This document shows, piece after piece, positions 51,816-61,592 of a stretch of 64,000 bases of DNA. The notes below the pieces were generated by a model, which made no database searches, was not told the DNA's origin, and saw only the letters and a list, made by a program, of their open reading frames with translations. This DNA comes from Pseudoips prasinana. Its lineage: Eukaryota > Arthropoda > Insecta > Lepidoptera > Nolidae. The position numbers and the translations under genes were made by a program. The number at the start of each line of letters is the position of its first letter. Position 1 is the stretch's first letter. Where the stretch lies: the NCBI GenBank assembly GCA_951640165.1, contig OX621257.1, positions 4,165,201 through 4,229,200 of the forward strand, written 5' to 3'.

Positions 51816-53945
51816 ATGTCTCTTAGGTTAACAATACCCCAGGAGGGTACCGGCTCTGCCGGAGAATCCCTCCCGGGTCCTTCGGGACCCGGCTGTCCCA
51901 CCGTATCTGGGGGGGACACTAATAGACACCAACCCGCGGAGATCGCGGATAGGGCGCACACGCCCAGTTTTGTGCGCCCTAATACAGTAGGAGAAGATGA
52001 TATGTCGGCTGGCGTCACGAATAAGGCCGGGACTGCCACAAGGAGGAGCACCAGGAGAACTGTGAGGTCGTGTACCCGCTCGGCCACTCCTGTACCGGGG
52101 ACATCCCGAGGCACCGCGGACTTGGAGAGTGATAGCTCCCTGAGGTCCGCGGTGTCCATGGAGTCTCTGGAGTGTCAAGTGGAGACTCCGGGGGAAAAGA
52201 GACCGAGCCCCGCCGGGCATTGTGGGCGCCAGGTCAAGGCAGCCAGACGTAGTGAGGATGCGGAGTTGACCCGGGTCGAAGATCTGGCGGAAGAATTTCG
52301 CCAGCAGCCGACGGCCGACCTGGGCGCAGCGATACACGAAGCGATGGCGACGGTGGAGATGGTGGCGGAAAAATCCCACCGCTTAAAAGGCGATTTTGTC
52401 CGCGCTCTGCGACTGGCGGCCCGTAAGGCTCAGGCGGCCGCCACCGAGCTGCATGGGAGGACTGGCGGGGATAGGCTGGAACTGGAGAACCAGCAGCTTC
52501 GTTCCCAGTTGGCCTCCTTGGAGTCGCGAGTGGCCGCCATGTCAGCCGAGCTGGTGGAACTTCGCCGGCGTGAGGTGGGGGCTTTCCCGCCCCAGTCTAC
52601 ACCATCACGTCCGTCGCAGACACTGGTGTCTCCGCCAGGGTCGCCGTCTCAGGCACCGTTGCCGCAGCGGACACATGACAGGCGTCTGTTAGCAGCGCAA
52701 CCGACCCCGGCAACACAGAGGACCAATCCTGGTGCTTCTCCCTTAGCTCCAGCCCGGGAGGATACAGTCTCGCCAGGCGAGAGGTTTGCGGCCCTTTTGG
52801 ACCAACGCTTGGTCCAAATGCGCCGCGACCTGATAGCGGAAATCTTCCCAGAGAGAGCTATCCGCCCACCGCTTGCTCGGATCGCAGCGCCCCCCACAAT
52901 CACGCAAATCGTGGGGGCCGCGGTGGGTAGAAAACAAGGTGGCCGTCAGCGCAGGCGCAGGGCTGCTGCCGTGGAAGCAGCGGCTGCTCGGTCCGCAGCG
53001 CCGTCAGCGTTGACAGTACCACCACCACCCGCTGACGGCACTTGGGCTCAGGTGGTTGGCCGAAAGGCCAGAGCCAGGGCTGCCCGGCCGCCGCCTCCAC
53101 CTCAAAAGAGGCCGCCGACGCTTCCGAGACCGCCACCCACAGCAGCGGTGACAATCAATTTGCCGCCAAACTCGACCACTACCATGGCCGAGATTATGAA
53201 GTTGGCGAGGGCCAAGGTTCAGTTAAAGGACCTTGGTCTGGAAGCGGGCCTTCGCCCTAAGAGAGCCTTGACTGGGGGTCTCATTTTGAGAATCCCTGGT
53301 CCGGAGGGCTCCGCGAAGGCGGAGGCCCTGACTACTCGGCTCAAGGATGCCTTAGCCGAAACGGGCGCTGTGGTGGCGCACCCTGTGGTGATGGGAGAGC
53401 TCCGGGTGCTAGATCTGGACGACTCCGTCAACCCCACCGAAGTGGCTGAAGCCTTGGCCACGACGGGTGGATGTACCGTTGCCGACATAAAGGTCGGCGC
53501 AATTCGGTTCTCCCCGTCCGGTTTGGGTTCGGTGTGGGTTCGGTGTCCACTGGTGGCCGCCCGCAAACTAGCGGCTTGTGAGCGTATACTGGTGGGATGG
53601 ATGTCGGTCCGGGTGGAAGCCCTTCCACCAAGAGCTCTCCAATGCTACCGCTGCCTAGAGAAGGGGCATGTCAGGGCTCGGTGCACGGGATGTGACCGGA
53701 GCGCGTCGTGCTTCGTCTGTGGCCAACAGGGTCACAAGGCGAAAGAATGCACGGTGCGTGCGCCCCACTGTGTTGTGTGTGCCGACCTTGGCAGGCCGGC
53801 TGGTCACCGGCTAGGCAGCGGTAGGTGCACGCCACCAAAGGCTAGGAGCAGAGGAGCTGGACGTCCTGCCACGTCCGATCTAACAACCACGTCGCGGTCT
53901 ACTGAACCGGGCTCAGGCCCCGTTGGGGTGTCAATGGAGTTGTAA
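51816..53945 (+). CDS. R1-clade ORF1 protein (nucleic-acid binding, three CCHC knuckles)
   Basis: 709 codons, intact, from the ATG in GGTAAATATG to TAA. The N-terminal half is Ser/Thr/Pro/Arg-rich and probably disordered. Around residues 200-250 a Leu- and Arg-rich stretch (LENQQLRSQLASLESRVAAM) can form a coiled coil. From about 450, TVTINLPPNSTTTMAEI-type sequence begins the conserved ORF1 domain (AxVQLKDLGLEAGL, RPKRALTGGLILRIPG). Zinc knuckles: CYRCLEKGHVRARC (about 610-623), CFVCGQQGHKAKEC (632-645) and a longer CVVCADLG...GRC (653-672). In R1-clade elements this protein coats the RNA and guides it to target DNA. ORF2 follows in the same frame after 24 bases. Confidence 0.9.
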   Translation: MSLRLTIPQEGTGSAGESLPGPSGPGCPTVSGGDTNRHQPAEIADRAHTPSFVRPNTVGEDDMSAGVTNKAGTATRRSTRRTVRSCTRSATPVPGTSRGTADLESDSSLRSAVSMESLECQVETPGEKRPSPAGHCGRQVKAARRSEDAELTRVEDLAEEFRQQPTADLGAAIHEAMATVEMVAEKSHRLKGDFVRALRLAARKAQAAATELHGRTGGDRLELENQQLRSQLASLESRVAAMSAELVELRRREVGAFPPQSTPSRPSQTLVSPPGSPSQAPLPQRTHDRRLLAAQPTPATQRTNPGASPLAPAREDTVSPGERFAALLDQRLVQMRRDLIAEIFPERAIRPPLARIAAPPTITQIVGAAVGRKQGGRQRRRRAAAVEAAAARSAAPSALTVPPPPADGTWAQVVGRKARARAARPPPPPQKRPPTLPRPPPTAAVTINLPPNSTTTMAEIMKLARAKVQLKDLGLEAGLRPKRALTGGLILRIPGPEGSAKAEALTTRLKDALAETGAVVAHPVVMGELRVLDLDDSVNPTEVAEALATTGGCTVADIKVGAIRFSPSGLGSVWVRCPLVAARKLAACERILVGWMSVRVEALPPRALQCYRCLEKGHVRARCTGCDRSASCFVCGQQGHKAKECTVRAPHCVVCADLGRPAGHRLGSGRCTPPKARSRGAGRPATSDLTTTSRSTEPGSGPVGVSMEL

Positions 53946-56900
53946 AAATTCTTTCCCCCCCAACTTATTTTGCAGGGCAACTTGAACCACTGCATCGCTG
54001 CGCAAGCTCTTCTTGCGCAGACGATTGCCGAGCGTTCAGTTGCCCTAGCGATAGTGGCGGAGCCTCACTCCGTTCCCGACCACCCTCGTTGGTTCGGGTC
54101 GGATGGGGGCCTCGTCGCCATATACTGGGCGGGGGGAGAACGAGACCCCCATTGCTCACTTCTGGCTAAGGGGCCCGGATTCGTTGTCGTGGAGTGGGGA
54201 CCAGCAGTCGTGGTGGGCTGCTACATCTCCCCGAATTGCGGCCTCGCAAATTTTGAGGCGTACCTGGACGGACTCACGAGCCACATTAGCGGCTACCAGT
54301 CCCGTCCGGTACTTGTCCTGGGCGATTTCAACGCCCACTCTGGTGTTTGGGGCGATGCCCGGGGCGACGTTCGAGGGGAGATACTGCTAGAATGGGCTGC
54401 CGGACTGGACCTCCGTCTTGTAAACCGAGGTTCAGTCAGTACCTGTGTGCGTTGGCAGGGGGAGTCGATCGTCGACTTGACGTGGGCGACTCCCTCGGCC
54501 TTGCACCTGGTCTCGGGGTGGAGAGTTGCGGAGGAAGTGGCCACGCTGTCGGATCATCGACATATTCTTTTCAGCGTGGCCCCCCGTCCGCCCCGAGGCG
54601 GCCCCGACCGAAGTAGCTTTATCCCACCGCGGCGCTGGTCCCTGCGTCACATAGACCGCGACATGCTGACGGCTGCCGCCATTGCCATCCATTGGAGCGC
54701 CAGTGAAGGTGGAGAAAGGATCCCGTCCGATCCCAATTCGCAAGCGGACTGGTTCCGCGGCATCATGTCTCGCGTCTGCGACATGTCGATGCCTCGGATC
54801 CGTCCGGGTGACAGACGAGGCTCACAATATTGGTGGTCGGGCGAAATCGCGCGACTCCGATCGGAGTACGTCGCAGCGCGTCGCCGACACCAGCGAGCCC
54901 GTCGGAGGAGGCGAGCCAATGCCGAAGAGGATGCCAGAGCGCATACGGCGTATAAAGTCGCCGTCAAGGCGCTATCGATTGCGATAGCGGAAGCCAAAGC
55001 TCGGTCCTGGAACGAGCTAATCGAGGGACTGAACCGAGACCCATGGGGGCGCCCGTACAAAATGGTACTGGGCAAGCTCAGACCGTGGGTCCCTCCGTTG
55101 ACGAGCACCCTGGACCCGGATTTTCTGAAGAGAGTGGTAGACACCCTCTTCCCTAGGGTCCAGGACAGTCCCTCGGACTCTCCGTCACCGTCGCACCATG
55201 ATTGGGACGACCAGTTTGAGGTGACGGAGGGAGAGTTGGACCGAGCAGTACGGCGACTTGCAGCCCGAAACACCGCCCCTGGCCCGGATGGGATACCGGG
55301 CAGGGCGTGGGTGTACGCTCTGGTAGTCTTGGGGGACCGGTTGAGGCAACTTTTCACAAGCTGCCTCCGTAGTACCGTGTTCCCTACCTGCTGGAAGGAA
55401 GCCAAGCTTGTGCTGTTGCACAAGCCGGGCAGGACCGCCGATTCTCCCTCGGCGTTCCGACCAATCTGCTTGCTAGACGAGGCGGGCAAGCTCTTTGAGC
55501 GTGTCATTGCCGCCCGTCTTGGCGAGCATCTGTCGCGCGTTGGCCCCGACTTGTCGGACAACCAGTTCGGCTTCCGACAGGGACGTTCGACGCTGGACGC
55601 GATTAACCGCGTCCGAGCCCTGTCGGAACCTGCCGTCCGGGCGGGGGGGGTGGCGTTGGCGGTGAGCTTAGACATCGTCAACGCCTTCAACTCCGTCCCC
55701 TGGTGGGCGATACGGGAGGCACTGGTGCACCATAACGTGCCTCCCTATCTGCGTGGTATAGTCGGGGCATATTTGCGCGACAGGACGATCAAGTTCGTCG
55801 GTCGGAACGGGATTGAGGTCCAGAGGGAGCTCTCCTGCGGGGTTCCTCAGGGGTCCGTGTTGGGACCTCTGCTATGGAGCCTCGCCTATGATCCGGTCCT
55901 GCGGATTGGCCTACCTCCCGGAGTGAGCGTCGTCTGCTATGCGGACGACACGCTCGTTATAGCCCGGGAGGTCAGCTTCTAGCGGGCGGTACGGCTCGCC
56001 GAACTCGGTGTTGCATGTGTCGTTGCGGCCATAAGGAGACTGGGCCTTCGGGTAGCGCCTCACAAGACCGAGGCGCTATGGTTCCACGGATTACGCCGTA
56101 GGTAGGAACCACCCAGTACGTCGATGCGGGTAGGTGACGTAGAGGTCAGGGTGGGGCGGTACATGAAGTACCTGGGCCTCACCCTAGACAGTCGATGGGG
56201 CTTCGAGGAGCACTTTGAGCGTCTGGCCCCCCGAGTGCGCCGGGTAACCGGCGCGTTACACCGGCTGTTGCCGAACCTCGGGGGTCCACGGGAAGAAGTT
56301 CGCCGCCTCTACGGAGGTGTCGTGCGATCCATGGCTCTTTACGGGGCGCCCGTCTGGTCTGAACGCCTGACGGGCGCCTCCCGCTGCAGAGCTATTCTTA
56401 ATAGCCTGCAGCGTGTGGTGGCCATACGGATCGCACGAGGATACCGTACGGTATCCTTTGAGGCGGCGACACTCCTGGCGCGCCTCCCACCTTTTGATCT
56501 ACTGGCGGCGGTCGACGCGGCGGTTTTTACCGAAATACGCGTCCGCCAGGGGATCGGGGGGGCGCCAGATCGGACGCTCATTGAGTATAGACGGGATGCA
56601 CACCGGCGCGTACTAACTCAGTGGCGCGCACGGCTTGAGTTGCGACTAAACGCGCGCCAACGTGCCGTTGGTGCTATCCTGCCTCACCTCGAGGCCTGGG
56701 TGGGAAGGAAGGGCGGTTACGTCACCTACAGACTGACTCAGATACTCACCGGACACGGTTGTTTCGGTGAGTATCTGAGCCGGATCGGCCGAGAAGCGAC
56801 GACACATTGTCACCATTGCGGGAGCGACCTGGACTCTGCCCAGCATACGCTGGAGGAGTGCCCGGCCTGGGAGGCCGAGAGACGAGTCCTGGTCGCTGAG

Positions 56901-57089
56901 ATTGGACGGGATCTTTCGCCGCCAGCAGTCGTGTATGCGATGCTGGCTGGCGACTCCACTAAATGGGACGCCGTGGTCTCCTTCTGTGAGGCAGTTTTGC
57001 TGCAGAAGGAGGCCGCCGAACGGGATCGGGAACGAGCCCATCCCGCTCGTAGGCGGAGGAGGCGTGGGGGTGGCGGCGGCAGCCGTTAG
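53946..57089 (+). pseudogene. R1-clade ORF2: APE endonuclease, reverse transcriptase and C-terminal CCHC, two TAG stops
   Basis: The frame opens after the ORF1 TAA (53943-53945) in the same frame, with no ATG before the endonuclease. APE domain: QGNLNHCIAAQALL, then VAEPHSVPDH, LGDFNAHSGVWGD (about residue 117 from 53970), STCVRW...DLTWAT, SDHRHILF (about 193). RT: HKPGRTADSPSAFRPICLL, NQFGFRQGRSTLDAI, SLDIVNAFNSVPW, CGVPQGSVLGPLLW and catalytic YADD near 55939. TAG at 55980-55982 follows the catalytic box; a second TAG stands at about 56103. Both fit TGG to TAG changes. The frame then runs cleanly through YMKYLGLTLDSRW to the CHHCGSDLDSAQH...EEC zinc motif (from about 56813) and an Arg/Gly-rich end at 57089. 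About 1040 codons. The truncated protein would lose the thumb and zinc motif. Confidence 0.9.
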
Positions 57090-57367
57090 CCCAACTCCCC
57101 TCGGGGCCGCGGTGGCAGTATGAGAAGTGTCCTCAACTGCCGCCACGCACAAGCGGCTCCGGGATGACAGCGATCTGTTTGTGGCGCAGTCGCTGTGCCT
57201 TACTGGCAGGAGTCGGCAATAGGGGAGGGCAATCCAATGGAGCCCTCCCAGGGTACGTGTCCCGACCATCTGGGACATGGCGCAAAAGGGGGGTATCGGA
57301 GCAGCATACCCGCGTTCCCGAGACTCCCCCATCAGGCGCCAAGAGAAGTCCACGGCAGGTAGGTTTA

Positions 57368-57413
57368 GTCGGTGCAAGTCCGACATACCCACCCGCAGAC
57401 ACTTTTTGCGGGT
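57368..57413 (+). promoter_or_regulatory. Tandem stem-loops in the R1-clade 3' UTR
   Basis: GTCGGTGCAAGTCCGAC (57368-57384) and ACCCGCAGACACTTTTTGCG closed by GGGT (57391-57413) form two small hairpins about 50 bases before the poly-A. The second is preserved in the truncated copy at 3783-4268. Likely a 3' recognition structure for the reverse transcriptase. Confidence 0.6.
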
Positions 57414-57465
57414 GGCATGCGAAGGCATTCCCCCTGCCTTAACAAAAAAAAAAAAAAAAAAAAAA

Positions 57466-57551
57466 GGCGTCGATATACATACTTATATAGATAGATAAAT
57501 ACCTAAATACATAGAAAACATCCATTCAGAAACAAATACTCGTGCTCATTT
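57466..57551 (-). mobile_element. SINE-B copy, continuation after the R1-clade insertion
   Basis: After the repeated target site the SINE-B body continues (ACTTATATAGATAGATAAAT, GAAAACATCCATTCAGAAAC, AAATACTCGTGCTCAT) and stops before the tRNA-like head. Confidence 0.82.
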
Positions 57552-57654
57552 TCGTTCGCTCTTCAAGGCGCCCAAAAAAGTTTCCACTTCAAAAATGAGC
57601 ACGCTGAATGCAAGTATGCTGCATGCGGTTTTTATTATTTTTTTGTTTATATGA

Positions 57655-57800
57655 TAGCAATGACAAGAAGCAATTGGGTCATCTGATGGTAAGTGATTAC
57701 CGCCGCCCATGGACAGTCCAACACTAGAGGAAATGCAAGTGCGTTACCGGCCTTTAAGAAAGAAATAGGCTCGCTTCTTGAAGGTCGCCATGTTTTACCG
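57655..57800 (-). repeat. LINE-derived repeat (GGCCGGCAACGCACTTGC type)
   Basis: CATCTGATGGTAAGTGATTA, CCGCCGCCCATGGACAGTCC, ACACTAGAGGAAATGCAAG and CGGCCTTTAAGAAAG match, in inverted order, 61491-61592 and 62610-62722. A very common lepidopteran LINE 3' region. Confidence 0.7.
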
Positions 57801-57849
57801 AATTGGAACACTTCAAATATAATTTGTATTTTTTCCAGGTAGGACGCGT

Positions 57850-58168
57850 TTTTAACCATCATGAGCTGAGCTTGTTTATACATGTACGAATGTGCAGTAT
57901 TCGTTAGACAAAACATAAATTTATTTGCGAAAAGGGAAAGAAAACGTCATTTGGGCAAACTATGTGTTGTACCCTGCAAAACTGCATAATGATGCACAAA
58001 AGCATATTTTGCAGAGCACCTCTCATATATAATAAATTGCAATTAGTTTTAGAAATAAAATAGATCAGCAAATATTTAAAAAGGAACTCCATACGTTTCT
58101 GACAAGCAAATGCTACTATTCGGTCCAGGAATATTTTGATGACAAATCTTTTAATTACTACTTATAAG
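57850..58168 (+). pseudogene. CR1/Jockey-group LINE ORF2 C-terminus, decayed
   Basis: YMYECAVFVRQNINLFAKRE, then a frameshift, SIFCRAPLIYNKLQLVLEIK, another shift, and KIDQQIFKKELHTFLTSKCY...VQEYFDDKSFNYYL before TAA at about 58165. It parallels the last 90 residues of the ORF2 at 18048-19340 (IYQNIMFVRKN...NKLPTQ...YYTTKEYIDDKD). Confidence 0.7.
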
Positions 58169-58984
58169 TTTAAATAAATATAATTGTAATGTATGTTGTA
58201 ATAATATTAAGAGTGTAATGATAGTAATTGTAATGATAATAATAATGTAAAATTGACATGATATTAATTGTAATTTATGTGACTATCAACATTTTTTGGA
58301 TGTGAAACATCTATAGCCGCACGTAAAACAGATTTCTGGCGTGGCGACGCATGCCGTGGCGACTCGTGTACGGTGTGGCGACGCGTCGCCATGCGCAATC
58401 GACTTTTTATTTTATCATTATGATATATTTAGTTCCTATCACAATATGTTCTTTTCTGCATATTACTTTTACTAAATAATGTCGATGTTTCACAACTGCC
58501 AGGCGTCCCGTGACGACTCACATTTTTTTTTGCTTTTAATTGTGTACCCAAGCAACATTTGCACACCGAAATGGTAAAATATAGAGAGGACATTAATGTT
58601 AAACTAACACCACTATGTACTCATATTTCGCAAATAAATTATTTAAATTTGAATTTGAAAAGTACAGTTAAATGTGTGACAAAATCGTTAGGTCGATAGT
58701 GATTGTTTCCAAGCCCCTATCAATCCAGCTCGAAGAGATTACATGTCACAGGAGGTCAAGACGGAACTGACATATATCACGTTACCGAGCAATTTGTGCC
58801 ACCTACCGTCGCGTGCCCCGATTTCCTCACTAATAGCACTTAGCAACCCATTTTGAAAATTGACGGTTGGCAAATTTATATTTTTCTTTTATGTTCTAAG
58901 TTATTGTAAGAGACCGTCGTTGTGTGGGGTCAAAAGAAAGCCTAGTTAACCAATTGTAAAAGATGGTGGTTTTGATGACAGACA
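58169..58984. other. Unassigned gap
   Basis: Mostly AT-rich. 58335-58400 has several GTGGCGAC repeats in a GC-richer patch (CTGGCGTGGCGACGC, GCGTCGCCATGCGC). 58690-58860 is of moderate GC without a recognisable frame. Confidence 0.4.
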
Positions 58985-59290
58985 TGCGTTCCATCATCAT
59001 CATCATCATCATATCAGCCGAAAGACGTCCACTCCCCCCAAAGATCTCCACAATTGCCGGTCTTGCGCTATCCGCATCCAGCGATTTCCAGCGACCCGCA
59101 CAAGATCATCGGTCCATCTTGGGGGCCTGCCCACGCTGCGTCTTCCGGTTCGTGGTCGCCATACGTAGACGTAAAATAATGAATGGCGGCGAAGTGCCAC
59201 TAATTGGTTATATCTAAGGTGTGGGCCCCCCTCTACACCTCCCCCCTCGGTCGCTATACTCGGAAGGTGCGCACTTCTCTCTTCCAAATC
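58985..59290 (-). mobile_element. RTE LINE 3' fragment
   Basis: A (CAT)7 tail at 58993-59012 on the left. On minus: WRPRTGRRSVGRPPRWTDDL and VRVAGNRWMRIAQDRQLWRS, followed by a decayed SLG. The 5' part (beyond about 59170) is unrelated sequence or a decayed junction. Confidence 0.85.
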
Positions 59291-59400
59291 CACCCCTATA
59301 TTTATTATATTAAAATTCAGTAATTACAATTCAATTATATTAACAGCTAAATACATACATTGTTATTAAAACAGGTTGCATACTTACAAATTCTATTGTC

Positions 59401-59522
59401 CAGCTATCCCAATCTGTCAAATTTATTTTATAGATTTTCAACTTTATCACAAAAGAATAAGGTTCACTTTCTATTGGGGAAATTTGACAGATTGGGGTAG
59501 CTTGATGTGCTGGTGTCGGTAC
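59401..59522 (-). mobile_element. MITE-1 copy, one outer end missing
   Basis: Begins at the inner arm CAGCTATCCCAATCTGTCAA and ends GATGTGCTGGTGTCGGTAC. The interior runs opposite to the other two copies (TTCAACTTTATCAC). Confidence 0.82.
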
Positions 59523-59807
59523 ATAGGCTGAGCAGTGCGAGACATATTATTGTTAATCTATCCAACCTATTTATACATTAACTTATTACTATTATATATT
59601 ATTATATATATTACTTACTATTAATACAATAAAAAATTTGACTTTGACTTTGAAAGAAAATAAATACTTAATTATTATTGTTATATCTACCAGTCGCTAA
59701 CAGTAATCTACTATTGAATTAATCGCGAAAAAGTATCTTGACGTTGAAAATGATAAATACTTGATTCTCAGAAGTAATCGGGCGTGTAATAAAAATAAAC
59801 GAACAAA
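59523..59807. other. Unassigned AT-rich gap
   Basis: An AATAAAAAATTTGACTTTGACTTT run near 59627 (first 20 bases plus a short extension) is typical of a LINE 3' tail. Nothing else recognised. Confidence 0.35.
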
Positions 59808-60380
59808 TATCTTGTAGCACACTGCCATCTGCTCCCAGGCTAGGCAGCGCCTGTGCTATGGCAACCAGACAACTGACAAACATACTAATGTATTTCTAAA
59901 TACATACATATTAGGGACTAGCTGTGCCCCGCGGTTTTACCCGCGTTAAATTTTATAAATTATCACAGCTCCTTCCATTGATAGCGTGATAATATGTAGC
60001 CTATATGTTGACCCGACCTCTTAGTAATATTCATGCAAAATTTGAAGCAAATCCATGCAGTAATTTTTGAGTTTAGCCCGAACATACATACAAACAAACA
60101 GACACACAGACAAAAATTCTAAAAACTATATTTTTGGCTTCGATATCGATTGTAGATCACGCCCAAAGTATTCTTTAAAAAAAATATTCAATGTACAGTT
60201 TTGACTTTCCTACGATTTTATTATATGTATAGATAAATTACCCGCAGATACAGAACAAAGAATCATGCTCATCAAACAAAGTTTTATCCTGGGTAGTGAT
60301 CGAACTCAGGAACTTTAGATAAGCAGTCAGGGACTTGACCAATATGCTAGTCAAATGAAGAAATGTGGAAATAATACCTT
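59808..60380 (-). mobile_element. SINE-A-like copy split by LR-a
   Basis: 3' block at 59808-59918 (CACTGCCATCTGCTCCC, GCCTGTGCTATGGCAACC, GACAACTGACAAACATAC). The body and head resume at 60233 (AGATAAATTACCCGCAGATA, CAGAACAAAGAATCATGC, CCTGGGTAGTGATCGAAC). LR-a occupies the break. Confidence 0.72.
59919..60232 (+). repeat. LR-a repeat, complete
   Basis: ACTAGCTGTGCCCCGCGGTT start, ACAAACAGACACACAGACAA, CTATATTTTTGGCTTCGATA, end TTTTATTATATGTATAGAT. Used as reference for the deleted copy at 5714-5853. Confidence 0.82.
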
Positions 60381-60433
60381 TCTTTTTAAATACAGGCGCT
60401 AAAGTTGCTATGTAGAGTCTCAACTTTTTAAGT

Positions 60434-60717
60434 ATTGTAAAACACTTCCAATAAATATAAAAGTTAAATTTAATCTACTTAAAGAACAATTCTTTGATGA
60501 GCATCACCAATGCAAAATAAATCATCCTGTGTATACACGACGCGTCGCGCAAAATAAACTGGTTACTGCACCAGCAAACAACTTCTATGGCGAGCGGACT
60601 ACCGCTTATCTAATCCCGCGGCTAATTAACGAACTACCTGCCTCCGTACGAAATAAAACAAAAATGTACAACATTAAAACTGTTCTAAAAGAACACATGT
60701 TAGACCAATTATTGTAA
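60434..60717 (+). pseudogene. LINE ORF2 C-terminal fragment
   Basis: YCKTLPINIKVKFNLLKEQF, then HPVYTRRVAQNKLVTAPANN, RTTAYLIPRLINELPASVR and NIKTVLKEHMLDQLL to TAA. NxFYGxR...IPRLxNELPxxVR is the usual LINE C-terminal block (compare RFYNKLPTQ in the CR1-type ORF2). Open for 94 codons; everything before it is missing. Confidence 0.65.
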
Positions 60718-61020
60718 CTTCGTTGTGACATTTTCCTGATACAAACAAAGCATTGTGCCAGGATGGTATCAAAACTAAGCCAATGTGTACCTACTTCTGT
60801 TTTTGTTATTTTTAGATATATGTTTACTTAGTATTGTATATATTAAACCGACCAAATTGAGTCGAATCGAATTTGCTGTCACACACAAACCCCCGTGGTT
60901 TAAGTGGCAGAAAGAACTGTACTCAAACTTTATAAATATTTGTTTTGGTAATAATAAAAAAAAAAAAACTTGATAGGTACGTTACATTATTTATATATCT
61001 ATACATCTATATACATAAAT
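60718..61020. other. LINE 3' UTR-like gap
   Basis: Continues from the LINE fragment (AAAGCATTGTGCCAGGATGG, TATGTTTACTTAGTATTGTA) and ends near an A-rich tract at 60956-60970, plausibly that LINE's 3' end. Confidence 0.4.
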
Positions 61021-61183
61021 GGGGGGGGGGGGCAGTGGGCAGGCCCCCTACAAGATGGACCGATGATCTTGTGCGGGTCGCTGGAAATCGCTGGATGCGG
61101 ATAGCGCAAGACCGGCAATTGTTGAGATCTTTGGGGGATGCCTTTGTCCAGCAGTGGACGTCTTTCGGCTGATATGATGATGA
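61021..61183 (+). mobile_element. RTE LINE 3' fragment after a G12 run
   Basis: A run of 12 G (61021-61032) precedes VGRPPTRWTDDLVRVAGNRW and MRIAQDRQLLRSLGDAFVQQ, ending WTSFG with TGA, then ATATGATGATGAT. The cleanest RTE C-terminus in the window. Confidence 0.88.
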
Positions 61184-61475
61184 TACAAATAAATAAAATT
61201 GAAGTGTCTGTTTGTAATATTGAAATAACCGTTTTTTACTACATGTATATACGGTACATACACCAAAATAACATTTATTACAATTTTTGTCTGTCTGTTT
61301 GTTCCGGCTAATCTCTGAAATGGCTGGACCAATTTCGACGGGACTTTTATTGTACTGTAATAAGGAGTAACGGCTACTTTTATTTTAGAAAACTCTTATA
61401 TTTTTGGAAAATTCAAAAATAAAACAAAATAAACTAATTAACACGTGGACAAAGTCGCGGGCACAGCTAGTAATT
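61184..61475 (-). repeat. LR-b repeat, complete
   Basis: Mirror of 44090-44392: AAATAAATAAAATTGAAGTG, CTACATGTATATACGGTACA, TTTTTGTCTGTCTGTTTGTT, ACACGTGGACAAAGTCGCGG, ending GGCACAGCTAGT. Confidence 0.82.
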
Positions 61476-61490
61476 CATATAGTTATTCAA

Positions 61491-61592
61491 CGCACTTGCG
61501 GCTCCTCTGGTGTTGCGAGTGTCTATGAGCTGTAGGAATCACTTACAATTAGTGACAAAGTTGCCGTTTGCCTTGCTATCATAAAATATATA
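61491..61592 (+). repeat. LINE-derived repeat (GGCCGGCAACGCACTTGC type)
   Basis: CAACGCACTTGCGGCTCCTC, TGGTGTTGCGAGTGTCTATG, GGAATCACTTACAATTAGTG and TTGCCGTTTGCC, in plus orientation. Confidence 0.65.

Larger units (their letters stand above)
51447..57465 (+). mobile_element. R1-clade non-LTR retrotransposon, full length, 6.0 kb
   Basis: Flanked by GGCGTCGATATACAT at 51432-51446 and 57466-57480. It starts GGGGTACTAGGTCGG and ends in a poly-A run of more than 20. Order: 369-bp GC-rich 5' UTR, ORF1 with three CCHC knuckles, ORF2 with APE endonuclease, RT and a C-terminal CCHC, and a ~375-bp 3' UTR with small hairpins. ORF1 is intact. ORF2 has just two in-frame TAG codons. GC content is far above the surroundings. 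A 5'-truncated copy is at 3783-4268. The clade is assigned from domain layout (three CCHC knuckles, NLNH endonuclease start); the subfamily is not known. Confidence 0.92.

Noticed and set aside
51725..55690. Many long frames opposite and offset to the R1-clade ORFs, including one of 347 codons on the minus strand
   Set aside because: They are high-GC shadows of ORF1 and ORF2; the true frames carry the zinc knuckles, endonuclease and RT motifs.
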